This document shows positions 53,629 to 62,125 of a DNA stretch of 64,000 nucleotides, piece by piece. Position numbers and translations under genes: made by a program. Numbering within the stretch: the first letter of the stretch is position 1; every line of letters starts with the position of its first letter. The DNA is from Shinella lacus (GTDB lineage: Bacteria > Pseudomonadota > Alphaproteobacteria > Rhizobiales > Rhizobiaceae), in assembly GCF_010994755.1 (NCBI RefSeq), contig NZ_WHSB02000001.1, forward strand, positions 558,001-622,000, read 5' to 3'. Below the pieces are notes generated by a model, which saw nothing but the letters and a program-made list of their open reading frames with translations, was not told the origin of the DNA and searched no databases.

Positions 53629-54690
53629 TCAGGCGTCCTTCAGATAGGGGCCGATGAGAGCGAGATCGGCATCGCTCAGGCGATCGTTTGCCGTATTCCT
53701 CTGGTGCCAGTAGGGATACTGAAGCCAGGGCTGGCTGATCTTGTCGAGCTTCGTGCGCTCTTCATCCGTCAGCTTCAGCTCGGCGGACGCAAGGTTGTCC
53801 TTGAACTGCGCTTCCGTGCGGCCGCCGATAATGACCGAGGTCACGCCCTTGCTGCCGATCAGCCAGGCGAGTGCCACCTGCGCCGCGGAGACCCCGCGAC
53901 CGTCGGCAATCTCCACCAGCGTCTCGACGATATCCCAGAGCCGGTTTTCGTCGCGGATCGGCGGTTCGGTCCAGCCGGCGAACTGGCGCGTGCCTTCGGG
54001 CGCCGCCTGATCGCGGCGATGTTTACCGGACAGGAGGCCGCCGGCGATCGGGCTCCAGACGAGGATGCCCAAGCCCTGGTCGATGCTGATCGGAACGAGC
54101 TCGTTCTCGGCATCGCGGGTTTCCAGCGTGTAGTGGATCTGCTGGCTGACGAAGCGCTGGTAGCGTTCGCGCTCAGAAACACCCAGCGCCTTCATGATGT
54201 GCCAGCCCGAGAAATTCGAGCAGCCGATATAGCGCACCTTGCCCTGGCGCACGAGCGTATCGAGCGCCTCCATGGTCTCTTCGAGCGGTGTCTGACCGTC
54301 CCATTCATGCACCTGGTAGAGGTCGATCACGTCCGTCTTCATGCGCTTCAGGCTGGCCTCGCAGGCGGCGATCAGATGCTGGCGCGACAGGCCACTCTGG
54401 TTCGGCCCGTCGCCCATCGGAAAGCGGGCCTTGGTGGCGATCAACACGCCGTTCTTGCGCGGGCCGCCGATGATCTCGCCGAGGATTTCCTCGCAGACGC
54501 CCTGGGAATAGGCATCCGCTGTGTCGATCAGGTTGACCCCGGCATCGAGGCATATATCGACGAGACGGCGGGCGTCATTGACGCCCAGATCCCCCACGGT
54601 CTTCGCCCAGCCGACGCCGCCGAAGGTCATCGTGCCCATGGTGATCGTCGAAACCTTGAGGCCAGAGCGGCCCAGCAAACGGTATTCCAT
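53629..54690 (-). CDS. Aldo/keto reductase
   Basis: A 353-aa AKR with the TIM-barrel pattern: GRSGLKVSTITMGTMTFGGV, LIDTADAYSQG (Asp, Tyr), ATKARF (Lys), LYQVHEWDG (His), plus the NADPH-binding C-terminus (VTSVIIGGRTEAQF). AAGGAGCGCAACG precedes the ATG. It follows another AKR and a LysR gene on the same strand. The substrate is unknown. Confidence 0.88.
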   Translation of the reverse strand: MEYRLLGRSGLKVSTITMGTMTFGGVGWAKTVGDLGVNDARRLVDICLDAGVNLIDTADAYSQGVCEEILGEIIGGPRKNGVLIATKARFPMGDGPNQSGLSRQHLIAACEASLKRMKTDVIDLYQVHEWDGQTPLEETMEALDTLVRQGKVRYIGCSNFSGWHIMKALGVSERERYQRFVSQQIHYTLETRDAENELVPISIDQGLGILVWSPIAGGLLSGKHRRDQAAPEGTRQFAGWTEPPIRDENRLWDIVETLVEIADGRGVSAAQVALAWLIGSKGVTSVIIGGRTEAQFKDNLASAELKLTDEERTKLDKISQPWLQYPYWHQRNTANDRLSDADLALIGPYLKDA

Positions 54691-54812
54691 CGTTGCGCTC
54701 CTTGAGTGAGTCGGGCTGCGCTTGCGAAAGGTTCGGCAAAACGCAGCGTCTTGGGGTTGTCAGAGCAGTCCATTCGCAAATGTATCGGTGAAGCCCGGCG
54801 AAGAAAACCGGA

Positions 54813-55838
54813 TCAGACCTCGCCTGCGACACCGCGCCAGAGATCAATGCCGCCTTCGGTGGCGTGGGTGTCGATCTCCTTCAATTCCTCGTCGGAGAAG
54901 GCCAAGTTGTCGAGCGCATCGAGCGAATCGTCAAGCTGCGCGACGTTGCGCGCGCCGATCAAGGCGGACGTCACGCGCGCATCGCGCAGGACCCAGGCGA
55001 TCGCCATCTGCGCCAACGACTGGCCGCGCCGCTTGGCGATCTCGTTGAGCGCACGCACGCGGGAAAGATTGTCGTCGCTGAGCAGTTTTTCGTTGAACGA
55101 CCCGCCCCGCGCCGCCCGGGCATCCTGCGGAACGCCGCCGAGATATTTGGAGGTCAGCAGGCCCTGCGCCAGCGGCGAAAAGGCGATGCAGCCGACACCG
55201 AGCTCGCCGAGCGTATCGAGAAGCCCCTCCTCGATCCAGCGATTGAGCATGGAATAGGACGGCTGGTGGATGAGAAGCGGCACGCCTTCGGCGCGAAGAA
55301 TGCGTGCGGCTTCACGCGTGCGCTCCGGGCCGTAGGAAGACAGGCCGACATAGAGCGCCTTGCCCTGGCGCACCATCTGCACGAGCGCGGCCATGGTTTC
55401 CTCCAGCGGCACGTCCAGCGTGGGGCGGTGGGAGTAGAAGATATCGACATAGTCGAGCCCCATCCGCTGAAGGCTCTGGTCGAGCGATGCCAGGAGATGC
55501 TTGCGCGAACCGCCACGGCCATAGGGACCGTCCCACATGTCCCAACCGGCCTTGGACGAGATGACGAGCTCGTCGCGATGGTGCTGGAAATCCTTGTTCA
55601 GGATGAGGCCGAAATTCTCCTCTGCCGAGCCATAGGGCGGGCCGTAATTGTTGGCGAGGTCGAAATGCGTGACGCCACGGTCGAAGGCCCGGCGGATGAC
55701 GCTGCGGCCCGTCTCGAAGACATCGGCGCCACCGAAATTCTGCCAGAGACCAAGCGAGATCGGCGGAAGCTTGAGACCGGAACGACCGGTGCGGCGATAG
55801 TCGATGCCGTCATAGCGGCCCGGATTGGCGAGATACAT
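54813..55838 (-). CDS. mgrA: Aldo/keto reductase, L-glyceraldehyde 3-phosphate reductase type (YghZ/MgrA)
   Basis: A 341-aa AKR. ATG 55838 (MYLANPGRYDGIDYRRTGRS) matches the start of E. coli YghZ and has GGAG just upstream; a further ATG at 55850 lies 4 codons before. Active-site residues are in HFDLANNYGPPYG, SSKAGWD and YSHRPT. The YghZ type reduces L-glyceraldehyde 3-phosphate and detoxifies small carbonyls. It precedes the second AKR by 122 bases. Confidence 0.87.
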   Translation of the reverse strand: MYLANPGRYDGIDYRRTGRSGLKLPPISLGLWQNFGGADVFETGRSVIRRAFDRGVTHFDLANNYGPPYGSAEENFGLILNKDFQHHRDELVISSKAGWDMWDGPYGRGGSRKHLLASLDQSLQRMGLDYVDIFYSHRPTLDVPLEETMAALVQMVRQGKALYVGLSSYGPERTREAARILRAEGVPLLIHQPSYSMLNRWIEEGLLDTLGELGVGCIAFSPLAQGLLTSKYLGGVPQDARAARGGSFNEKLLSDDNLSRVRALNEIAKRRGQSLAQMAIAWVLRDARVTSALIGARNVAQLDDSLDALDNLAFSDEELKEIDTHATEGGIDLWRGVAGEV

Positions 55839-55908
55839 GGTCGTCTCCATTGCAGTACGGCCGGTGTGAAAAGCTTCCGGCTGCTCGACGGCATGGATAC
55901 GCGCCAGC

Positions 55909-55964
55909 GATCATTGAATCAATCACCGTCAATTCAACGGATCATTGATCTCAACTCAATGATC
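55909..55964. promoter_or_regulatory. Cluster of three GATCATTGA motifs upstream of the AKR genes
   Basis: GATCATTGA occurs at 55909-55917 and 55940-55948 (31 bases apart), and its reverse complement TCAATGATC at 55956-55964. The last two form a 9-bp inverted repeat with a 7-base spacer. The cluster lies between the LysR stop and the first AKR start, where the neighbouring LysR protein could activate the AKR operon. Confidence 0.6.
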
Positions 55965-56864
55965 GCGCCGCTGCGCTTCCCGAATGCAGTGGATCAGCAT
56001 CTGCAGGCCATAGGGTAGCTGCCGACGGCTCGAATAGTAGAAGGCCAGCGGCGGACCGACAGACGACCATTCCGGCAGCACGAGTTCCAGGCGACCGGCA
56101 TGCAGATGCCGCTGGACCAGCCTCTCCAGGCAATAGGCGATGCCCACCCCCGAAAGTGCGGCCGAGATAGAAATGTCGGTGGAACCGGAAATGAGGGAGC
56201 CCGGCACATCGATCTGGCGCCGCTCGTCACCCCGGTCGAACTCCCAATGATAGATCTGCCCTCGCCCCGTTCGAATGCGCACACAGTTGTGAGACAGGAG
56301 ATCGTCGGGATTCAAGGGCCGTCCACAGCGGTCCAGATAGGCGGGCGAGGCGACGGCGACCCAGCTCAGCGGCTCCGTCACCGAAACGGCGATCATGTCT
56401 TCCGGAATGGTCCCGGCATATCGGAGGCCGGCGTCAAAACCTTCCGCTGTGACATCGACGAAATAGTCGTCGGAGGCGACTTCCAGCTCGATGTTCGGAA
56501 ACCGTTCGCGAAACAGCGGCAGGACGGGCGAGAGCAGCAGATCGACGGCATCGCGCAGCACATTGATGCGAACGCTGCCAGAGATGCCGCGAAACTGTCC
56601 CTGAAGCTCTTCGAGACCCGTATGGATGAGATCGAGGCCGGCCGCGACCTTCTCGGCCAGCGCAGACCCGGCGGCCGTCGGCGAAACGCTCCTGCTCGTG
56701 CGATTGAGGAGTCGGACACCAAGGCGCGCCTCAAGTGCCTTCATGCGGTGGCTCAGGGCCGAAACCGAGATTTCGAGCTGATCAGCCGCCTTGCGGAAGC
56801 TTCTGTGCCGGACGATCTGGAGGAAGACAGCCAGATCGGAAAGCTCATTTCGGTTGGAGACCAT
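55956..56864 (-). CDS. LysR-family transcriptional regulator
   Basis: A 302-aa regulator from ATG 56864 (MVSNRNELSDLAVFLQIVRH); ATGs at 56894 and 56918 would add a short N-terminal tail. HTH at about residues 8-65 (FRKAADQLEISVSALSHRMK); effector domain follows. It lies 64 bases after the polyamine-type permease on the same strand and before two AKRs, so it may control the AKRs through the GATCATTGA cluster, which overlaps its own 3' end. Confidence 0.85.
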   Translation of the reverse strand: MVSNRNELSDLAVFLQIVRHRSFRKAADQLEISVSALSHRMKALEARLGVRLLNRTSRSVSPTAAGSALAEKVAAGLDLIHTGLEELQGQFRGISGSVRINVLRDAVDLLLSPVLPLFRERFPNIELEVASDDYFVDVTAEGFDAGLRYAGTIPEDMIAVSVTEPLSWVAVASPAYLDRCGRPLNPDDLLSHNCVRIRTGRGQIYHWEFDRGDERRQIDVPGSLISGSTDISISAALSGVGIAYCLERLVQRHLHAGRLELVLPEWSSVGPPLAFYYSSRRQLPYGLQMLIHCIREAQRRDH

Positions 56865-56928
56865 GTTCACCGCCACCCCATCGCTCCCCGTCATAGGGGG
56901 AGCGCCGTAGCACGTCAAACAGGGCTCG

Positions 56929-57786
56929 TTAGGGCTTGGCAGTTCGTTGAGACGACCTGCGGCTGAGCTCGAAGGCGACGGCCGCGATGACCGTCAGCGC
57001 GATCAGGACTAGCCCGAGGGCGTTGACGGCCGGGGTCAGGCCGGTACGGACCTTCGTCGCGATATAGACCGTCAAGGGTGTCTCCGTGCCACGCACGAAC
57101 AGCGTGGTGTTGTAGTTCTCGAAGGATTGCAGGAAGGCGATGAAGGTGGCCGCCAGAAGCGACGGCTTGAGATAGGGCAGCAGGATTCGGCGAAACACCA
57201 TGAGCCGCGAGGCGCCGAGGCCGATGGCGGCGTCCTCCAGCGTCCGGTCGAACCTTTGCAGCCGGGCCGCCACCATCAGCATGACATAGGCGGTGATGAA
57301 GCTCGCCTGCGCCAGCACAATCAACAGCGTACCGCCGCCGACGCCCGCCTGCCGCCAGAGAACGAGCGTGGCGATGCCGATGGCGACGCCGGGCGTGAGG
57401 AGCGGCGAGACCATCAGTGCATAGAAGAAGCTGCGGGAACGATCCTGGAGGCTGTTGAGGAACAGCGCCGCCGCCGTGCCGATCGGCAGCGATATGGCGA
57501 TGACGCCGAGGCCGATGAAGATCGACAGGCGAAGGGCCTTCCACATCGCCTGGTCGGCCCACAATGCGGCGAACCAGTCGAGCGTGGTGCCGAGCCAGGG
57601 CGTGACCGTGGGGAATTTGCTCGCATTGAAGGTAGCCAGGCCCATGACCACCAGAGGCAGGAACAGGTAGAGGAAGAACAGCGCCATGTAGACGGCGAAA
57701 ATGATGCGCGGCAGGGCGGCCAGGATGCTGGCAAACGCCGTGTTGCTTCGCGGTGGCTTTGCCGCGCCTTCGAGGGTCATGGTCAT
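56929..57786 (-). CDS. Polyamine-type ABC importer permease (PotC type)
   Basis: A 285-aa membrane protein with six hydrophobic segments and the coupling motif (LEDAAIGLGASRLMVFRRIL). ATG 57786 overlaps the stop of the preceding permease gene and has GGATG near. It pairs with the PotB-type permease. Confidence 0.88.
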   Translation of the reverse strand: MTMTLEGAAKPPRSNTAFASILAALPRIIFAVYMALFFLYLFLPLVVMGLATFNASKFPTVTPWLGTTLDWFAALWADQAMWKALRLSIFIGLGVIAISLPIGTAAALFLNSLQDRSRSFFYALMVSPLLTPGVAIGIATLVLWRQAGVGGGTLLIVLAQASFITAYVMLMVAARLQRFDRTLEDAAIGLGASRLMVFRRILLPYLKPSLLAATFIAFLQSFENYNTTLFVRGTETPLTVYIATKVRTGLTPAVNALGLVLIALTVIAAVAFELSRRSSQRTAKP

Positions 57787-58664
57787 TTCGCTACATCCGC
57801 AAGGTTTACCTTGAAAATCCGCAGGGTCGCCATCACCACCACCATGCAGAGCGTCAGCAGCACCAGCGCATAGGCCGCACCCCGGTTCCAGTTGCCGCCC
57901 TCGAAGAACCAGTTGTAGATGACCTCGGTGAACCAGCGGCTGCCGGGAGCGCCAAGCAGCGCCGGCGCGACATAGCTGCCGGCCGCCAGCATGAAGGTGA
58001 ACACGCAACCGGTCGCAATGCCGGCCTTCGCATGGGGAATGACGATCCGGCGATGGATCTGGATCGTCGAGGCGCCAAGGTTGCGCGCCGCTTCGATCTG
58101 CGCGGAATCCAGCGTGGAAATCGAGTTATACACCGGAAACAGCATGAACAGGATGTAGGCATAGACCATGCCCGCCAGCACGCCGGCATCGCCGAACCAG
58201 CGCATCGGCGTATCGAGAATGCCGAGCCCGACAAGGACGACGTTGAGCGGCCCGTTGAAGGCAAGGAGGATATACCAGGCGAGCGTGCGCAGCACCTCGT
58301 TGATCCAGAACGGGATGATCAGCGCTACCGTTACCCAGGCAACCGCGCGGTGCGTCGCCACCTTGGCGAGCCAGAACGCCATCGGATAGGTGACGACAAG
58401 CGTCGTCAGCATGACGAGCGCGCTCGCCCAGATCGTCTTGAAGAAGATGGCGCGGTGCACCGGATCGGCAAACAGCGCGCTGAAATTCACCAGCGTATAG
58501 TGATCATCCGGGCCACCGATCTGCGCGGGCGTCAGGTTCGGGCGCAGCGAAAAGTCGAGCATCATCAGGTTGGGCGCGAGCACCATGCCCACGAGCCAGA
58601 CGGCAACGCCGAGGAGGATGAGGCTGCCGAGGCCGGGGCCGAAGCGCTTGACAAGACTATGCAT
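57783..58664 (-). CDS. Polyamine-type ABC importer permease (PotB type)
   Basis: A 293-aa membrane protein with six hydrophobic segments and the coupling motif (QIEAARNLGASTIQIHRRIV). ATG 58664 (MHSLVKRFGPGLGSLILLGV) overlaps the ATPase stop by 8 bases. It is followed at once by the PotC-type gene. Confidence 0.88.
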   Translation of the reverse strand: MHSLVKRFGPGLGSLILLGVAVWLVGMVLAPNLMMLDFSLRPNLTPAQIGGPDDHYTLVNFSALFADPVHRAIFFKTIWASALVMLTTLVVTYPMAFWLAKVATHRAVAWVTVALIIPFWINEVLRTLAWYILLAFNGPLNVVLVGLGILDTPMRWFGDAGVLAGMVYAYILFMLFPVYNSISTLDSAQIEAARNLGASTIQIHRRIVIPHAKAGIATGCVFTFMLAAGSYVAPALLGAPGSRWFTEVIYNWFFEGGNWNRGAAYALVLLTLCMVVVMATLRIFKVNLADVAK

Positions 58665-59727
58665 GGGCGAGGACCAGCGCCTGCGCGGGCTCGAAGGATA
58701 GCCGCACGCGCGCGCCAGCCGGCGGCGCATCGGTGAGGCGGTGGTGCGGCAGCGCCGCCATCACAGGCTGGCCGCCCTCTGTGCGGGCATGCAGCATCGC
58801 CGTCGCGCCTTCGAATTCGAGCTGTTCGGCAAGTGCGTCGAGGCCGTTGCCGCCCGCCCCGGTGCCAAGCGATATCGCCTCGGGACGAACATAGACCGTA
58901 GCGGCATCCCCCGCCTTCAGGCCCGCAGCACCGCGGCCGAGGAAAGTGCCGTGCTCCGTCTCGACGACCGCCAGTCCATCGGCGATCCGCTCGACCTTGC
59001 CGGAAAACGCATTCGTCTCCCCGACGAACCTGGCGACGAAGGCGGTGCGTGGGTTGGCGTAGAGCTCGCGCGGCGTTGCCACCTGCTGCAGGATGCCGGC
59101 GCTCATGACGGCGACGCGATCGGACATGGCAAGAGCCTCCGACTGGTCATGCGTGATGTAGATGAAGGTGACGCCGGTGCGTTTTTGCAGCGACCGAAGC
59201 TCCGAACGCATATGCTGGCGCAGTTTCAGGTCGAGGGCCGAAAGCGGCTCGTCGAGCAGCAGGACCTGCGGCTCCACGGCAAGCGCCCGCGCGATAGCGA
59301 CGCGCTGCTTCTGCCCGCCGGAGAGTTCGTGCACCATGCGGTCGGCGTAGCCTGGAAGCGCGATCAGGTCGAGCAGCTCCTCGGCGCGCCGGCGCCGCGC
59401 CGCCTTTGGCACGCCCCGCACCTCCAGCCCGAAGGCGATATTTTCCCAGACCGGCATCAGCGGAAACAGCGCCAGCGACTGGAAGATCATCGAGGTCGGC
59501 CGCTGGTTGGCGCCAATGCCGACCATGTCGCGCCCGCCGATCAGGATGCGCCCCGCCGTCGGCTGCATGAAGCCCGCGATCAGCCGCAGGATCGTCGTCT
59601 TGCCGCAGCCCGAGGGGCCGAGAATGGAGAAGAACTCACCGCTCTCGACGGTGACGGAGAGCTTTTCGACCGCCCGGGTGATGCCGAAGGTCATTTCTAT
59701 GTCGATCAGTTCGACGGAGCGGGTCAT
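58657..59727 (-). CDS. Polyamine-type ABC importer ATPase (PotA type)
   Basis: A 356-aa ATPase: Walker A GPSGCGKTT, signature LSGGQKQR, Walker B LLLDEPLSALD, then a C-terminal TOBE domain (DAATVYVRPEAISLG). Order binding protein-ATPase-permease-permease is typical. A hairpin lies between the binding protein and this gene. Confidence 0.92.
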   Translation of the reverse strand: MTRSVELIDIEMTFGITRAVEKLSVTVESGEFFSILGPSGCGKTTILRLIAGFMQPTAGRILIGGRDMVGIGANQRPTSMIFQSLALFPLMPVWENIAFGLEVRGVPKAARRRRAEELLDLIALPGYADRMVHELSGGQKQRVAIARALAVEPQVLLLDEPLSALDLKLRQHMRSELRSLQKRTGVTFIYITHDQSEALAMSDRVAVMSAGILQQVATPRELYANPRTAFVARFVGETNAFSGKVERIADGLAVVETEHGTFLGRGAAGLKAGDAATVYVRPEAISLGTGAGGNGLDALAEQLEFEGATAMLHARTEGGQPVMAALPHHRLTDAPPAGARVRLSFEPAQALVLAHA

Positions 59728-59752
59728 TGACGGCGTGATCCTTGAAACGCAA

Positions 59753-59774
59753 CGGCGGGGTCATCGCCCCGCCG
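59753..59774 (-). other. Intercistronic hairpin downstream of the polyamine binding-protein gene
   Basis: CGGCGGGG (59753-59760) / CCCCGCCG (59767-59774), an 8-bp stem with a 6-nt loop between binding protein and ATPase. No T-run follows on the minus strand. It parallels the hairpins in the ribitol and peptide operons. Confidence 0.5.
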
Positions 59775-59796
59775 CTTTTATTGAGGTGAAAGCCGA

Positions 59797-60924
59797 TCAG
59801 GCCGACAGGAACTTGTCCTGGTATTCGTTGCGCAGCGCGACGAACCAGTTGTCCTGCACCGGCCACCACCAGAGCTTTTCGAGGGCATCACCCGGATAGG
59901 CGGCCTTGAAGAAGGCCAGCGAGGCTTCCGACAGGAACTTTTCCGCGCCGACGGCCGTCGTGTTGATCGACGTGTGGTTGGCGTAGAGGGCGCCGGCTTC
60001 CGGGGTCAGCACCCAGTTCAGGAAGGCATAGGCCTGTTCGACATTGGCAGCGCCGACCGGGATCGAAACCCCTTCCATCCAGGTGAGTGCGCCTTCCTTC
60101 GGCGCGACGAAACCGATCGGCAGACCTTCCTTGGCGAGGCCGGCAGCGGACGAATCCCAGGTCTGGCCGATCGTCACGCCGTTGGCACGGAAGGCGCCCT
60201 GGGCTTCGTTCTCGTTCGACCAGAACTGGGCAATGTTGCCCTTGCGGGCGATGGCTTCGACCATGATGGCATCGTAGTTGGCGCGCATCGTGGCTTCGTC
60301 CTTGAAGCTGTCACGCATCGGCTTCGGCAGCTTGCCCTGCGCTTCCATCCAGAGGCCGAGGCCGACGAGGCCGGAATGGCCGCGAACGGTGGCCTTGCCG
60401 GCCATTTCCGGCTTCCAGATATCGCCGTAGGAGGCGGTGCCGTATTCGAGCGGCGATGTGTTCTTGTCGAAAGAGATCGCTTCCGTGCCCCAGTCGGTCG
60501 GCACCTGGTAGCGCTTGCCGCCGACAACGGCGCCAAGGGTTTCCGAGCCCTTCACGGCGCTCGTCAGGGCGCGGTCCCAGAGAACCTTGCTTTCGTCGAT
60601 CGGCTGCACGAGGCCGAATTCGACATAGTTTGGAACGCGGTCGACGGCCGGCCAGATCACATCATAGCCGGTGCCGTTGCTGGCGCGCATCTGGTTGAGC
60701 AACTCGTCGTTCGTGCCGTAGGGCGTATAGACCGGCTTGATGCCCGTGTCCTTTTCGAAGGCGGCGAGCATGTCGTCGGAAATGTAGCCGGCCCAGGCGA
60801 AGATGTTGACGCTGCCCGAGGTGCCGGCGGCAAAACCGGTGCGCGAGACGAACGGCGCAGCAAGCGCAAAGCCCGCGGTCGCGGCGGCACCCTTCAGCAA
60901 GATACGGCGGCTAACATGTGTCAT
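59797..60924 (-). CDS. ABC importer substrate-binding protein, spermidine/putrescine (PotD) type
   Basis: A 375-aa binding protein from ATG 60924, preceded by AAGGAGTTTTCG. A Tat signal (SRRILLKGAAATAGF) ends near GFAA. SBP family-1 features: SVNIFAWAGYISDDMLAAFE, YDVIWPAVDRVPNYVEF. Tat export suggests folding in the cytoplasm. Substrate probably a polyamine or related amine. Confidence 0.9.
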   Translation of the reverse strand: MTHVSRRILLKGAAATAGFALAAPFVSRTGFAAGTSGSVNIFAWAGYISDDMLAAFEKDTGIKPVYTPYGTNDELLNQMRASNGTGYDVIWPAVDRVPNYVEFGLVQPIDESKVLWDRALTSAVKGSETLGAVVGGKRYQVPTDWGTEAISFDKNTSPLEYGTASYGDIWKPEMAGKATVRGHSGLVGLGLWMEAQGKLPKPMRDSFKDEATMRANYDAIMVEAIARKGNIAQFWSNENEAQGAFRANGVTIGQTWDSSAAGLAKEGLPIGFVAPKEGALTWMEGVSIPVGAANVEQAYAFLNWVLTPEAGALYANHTSINTTAVGAEKFLSEASLAFFKAAYPGDALEKLWWWPVQDNWFVALRNEYQDKFLSA

Positions 60925-61166
60925 CGAAAACTCCTTGTGGCGACCACCATCGGCCCCTTGATGACCTCGCTCATAGGCGTGGCATATGACAGCCATGCGA
61001 CCACTTCCGGCCGCGGCCACAAGAATGAAAGAGAAAAATGGAAAGCGGAAATTTCATAGAAATGTCATGCACTTGTCGGCCATCTGACATGGAGCCCCGC
61101 TAACGCAAGCCTTTCCGTCCGGCCACTCAGCCGGCGATTGTTTCCGGATGAAAAAGGTCTGCAAAA

Positions 61167-62096
61167 ATGGTTTCCAGCGGCATCAAGCGCATCGGCATTT
61201 CCGCCCACAAAAGGGCTCACGATCTTTCGGATTTTGGCGCCGAACTGGACATGATCGAGGCGCTCGGCGTGGACTCCATCGAGATACCGACCTTCGATCT
61301 CGATCTGGTCGTCGGCGGAAAGGTCCGCAGGCCGCAGCTCGATGTCCTGCTGCGCGCCACCCGCGGCCGCAGCGTCGGCTATTCCGTTCACGGCCCGCTC
61401 GCGATCAATTTCATGGACGATGCCTGGCGGCTGCCGCGCCATTTCGACGTGCTGAAAGCCTCGCTGGACGTGGCCGCCGAAATCGGCGCCGAACATTACG
61501 TCATGCATTCCGGCCTGATGCCGCGCCAGCAGGCCACGGGAACCGAGGCCGCCTACGAGCGGCAGCGCGAGGCCCTGTCAAAGGCCGGCGACCTCGCCCG
61601 CCAGCACGGCCTTGTCGTCTGCGTCGAGACGCTGTTTGCCGACTTCAAGGGCGACGGCTACGCCTCCTCCCCCATGCGTCTCGCAAGGGAACTCGCCACC
61701 ATCGCGCACGACCATGTCATGGCGACCATCGATTTCAGCCACTCCTACCTTAAGATGGATTTCGACGGAGACCGCGCGTCCTTCGTCGCCGAGATCGCCG
61801 CCCTGGCGCCCTACGCAAAACATCTCCACATCCACGACAGCTTCGGCCGGCAGGACGATATCTGGATGTACACGGAAGGCGAACGCCTCGCCTATGGCCA
61901 CGGCGACCTGCATCTGCCGGTCGGCTGGGGCGACATTCCCTGGCAGGCCCTCATGGAGCAATGCGTCTTCCCCGAAGGCGTCGTCTTCAACATCGAGCTG
62001 AACCAGCGCTACTGGTACGCCGCCGCCGAATGTATCGAGGCGACGAGAGCGCTGGCGGCGATCGCGCAAACCGACCGGCGCGCCGCTGCGGCATAA
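61167..62096 (+). CDS. TIM-barrel protein, sugar-phosphate isomerase/epimerase (AP-endonuclease 2) family
   Basis: A 309-aa xylose-isomerase-like TIM barrel: RIGISAHKRAHDLSDFGAEL, IEIPTFDLDL, VCVETLFADFKGDG (metal Glu), IDFSHSYLKMDFDG (Asp and His), HLHIHDSFGRQDD. Metal ligands look complete. It stands alone, divergent from the polyamine operon. The reaction could be sugar isomerisation or epimerisation; no specific substrate is evident. Confidence 0.82.
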   Translation: MVSSGIKRIGISAHKRAHDLSDFGAELDMIEALGVDSIEIPTFDLDLVVGGKVRRPQLDVLLRATRGRSVGYSVHGPLAINFMDDAWRLPRHFDVLKASLDVAAEIGAEHYVMHSGLMPRQQATGTEAAYERQREALSKAGDLARQHGLVVCVETLFADFKGDGYASSPMRLARELATIAHDHVMATIDFSHSYLKMDFDGDRASFVAEIAALAPYAKHLHIHDSFGRQDDIWMYTEGERLAYGHGDLHLPVGWGDIPWQALMEQCVFPEGVVFNIELNQRYWYAAAECIEATRALAAIAQTDRRAAAA

Positions 62097-62099
62097 TTT

Positions 62100-62125
62100 C
62101 GGTTCGCCGGAACCGTTCTTATTTT
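62100..62125 (+). terminator. Rho-independent terminator after the TIM-barrel gene
   Basis: CGGTTC (62100-62105) / GAACCG (62110-62115) with a 4-nt loop, followed by TTCTTATTTT. It overlaps the 3' end of the convergent GlxA-type gene. Confidence 0.6.
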
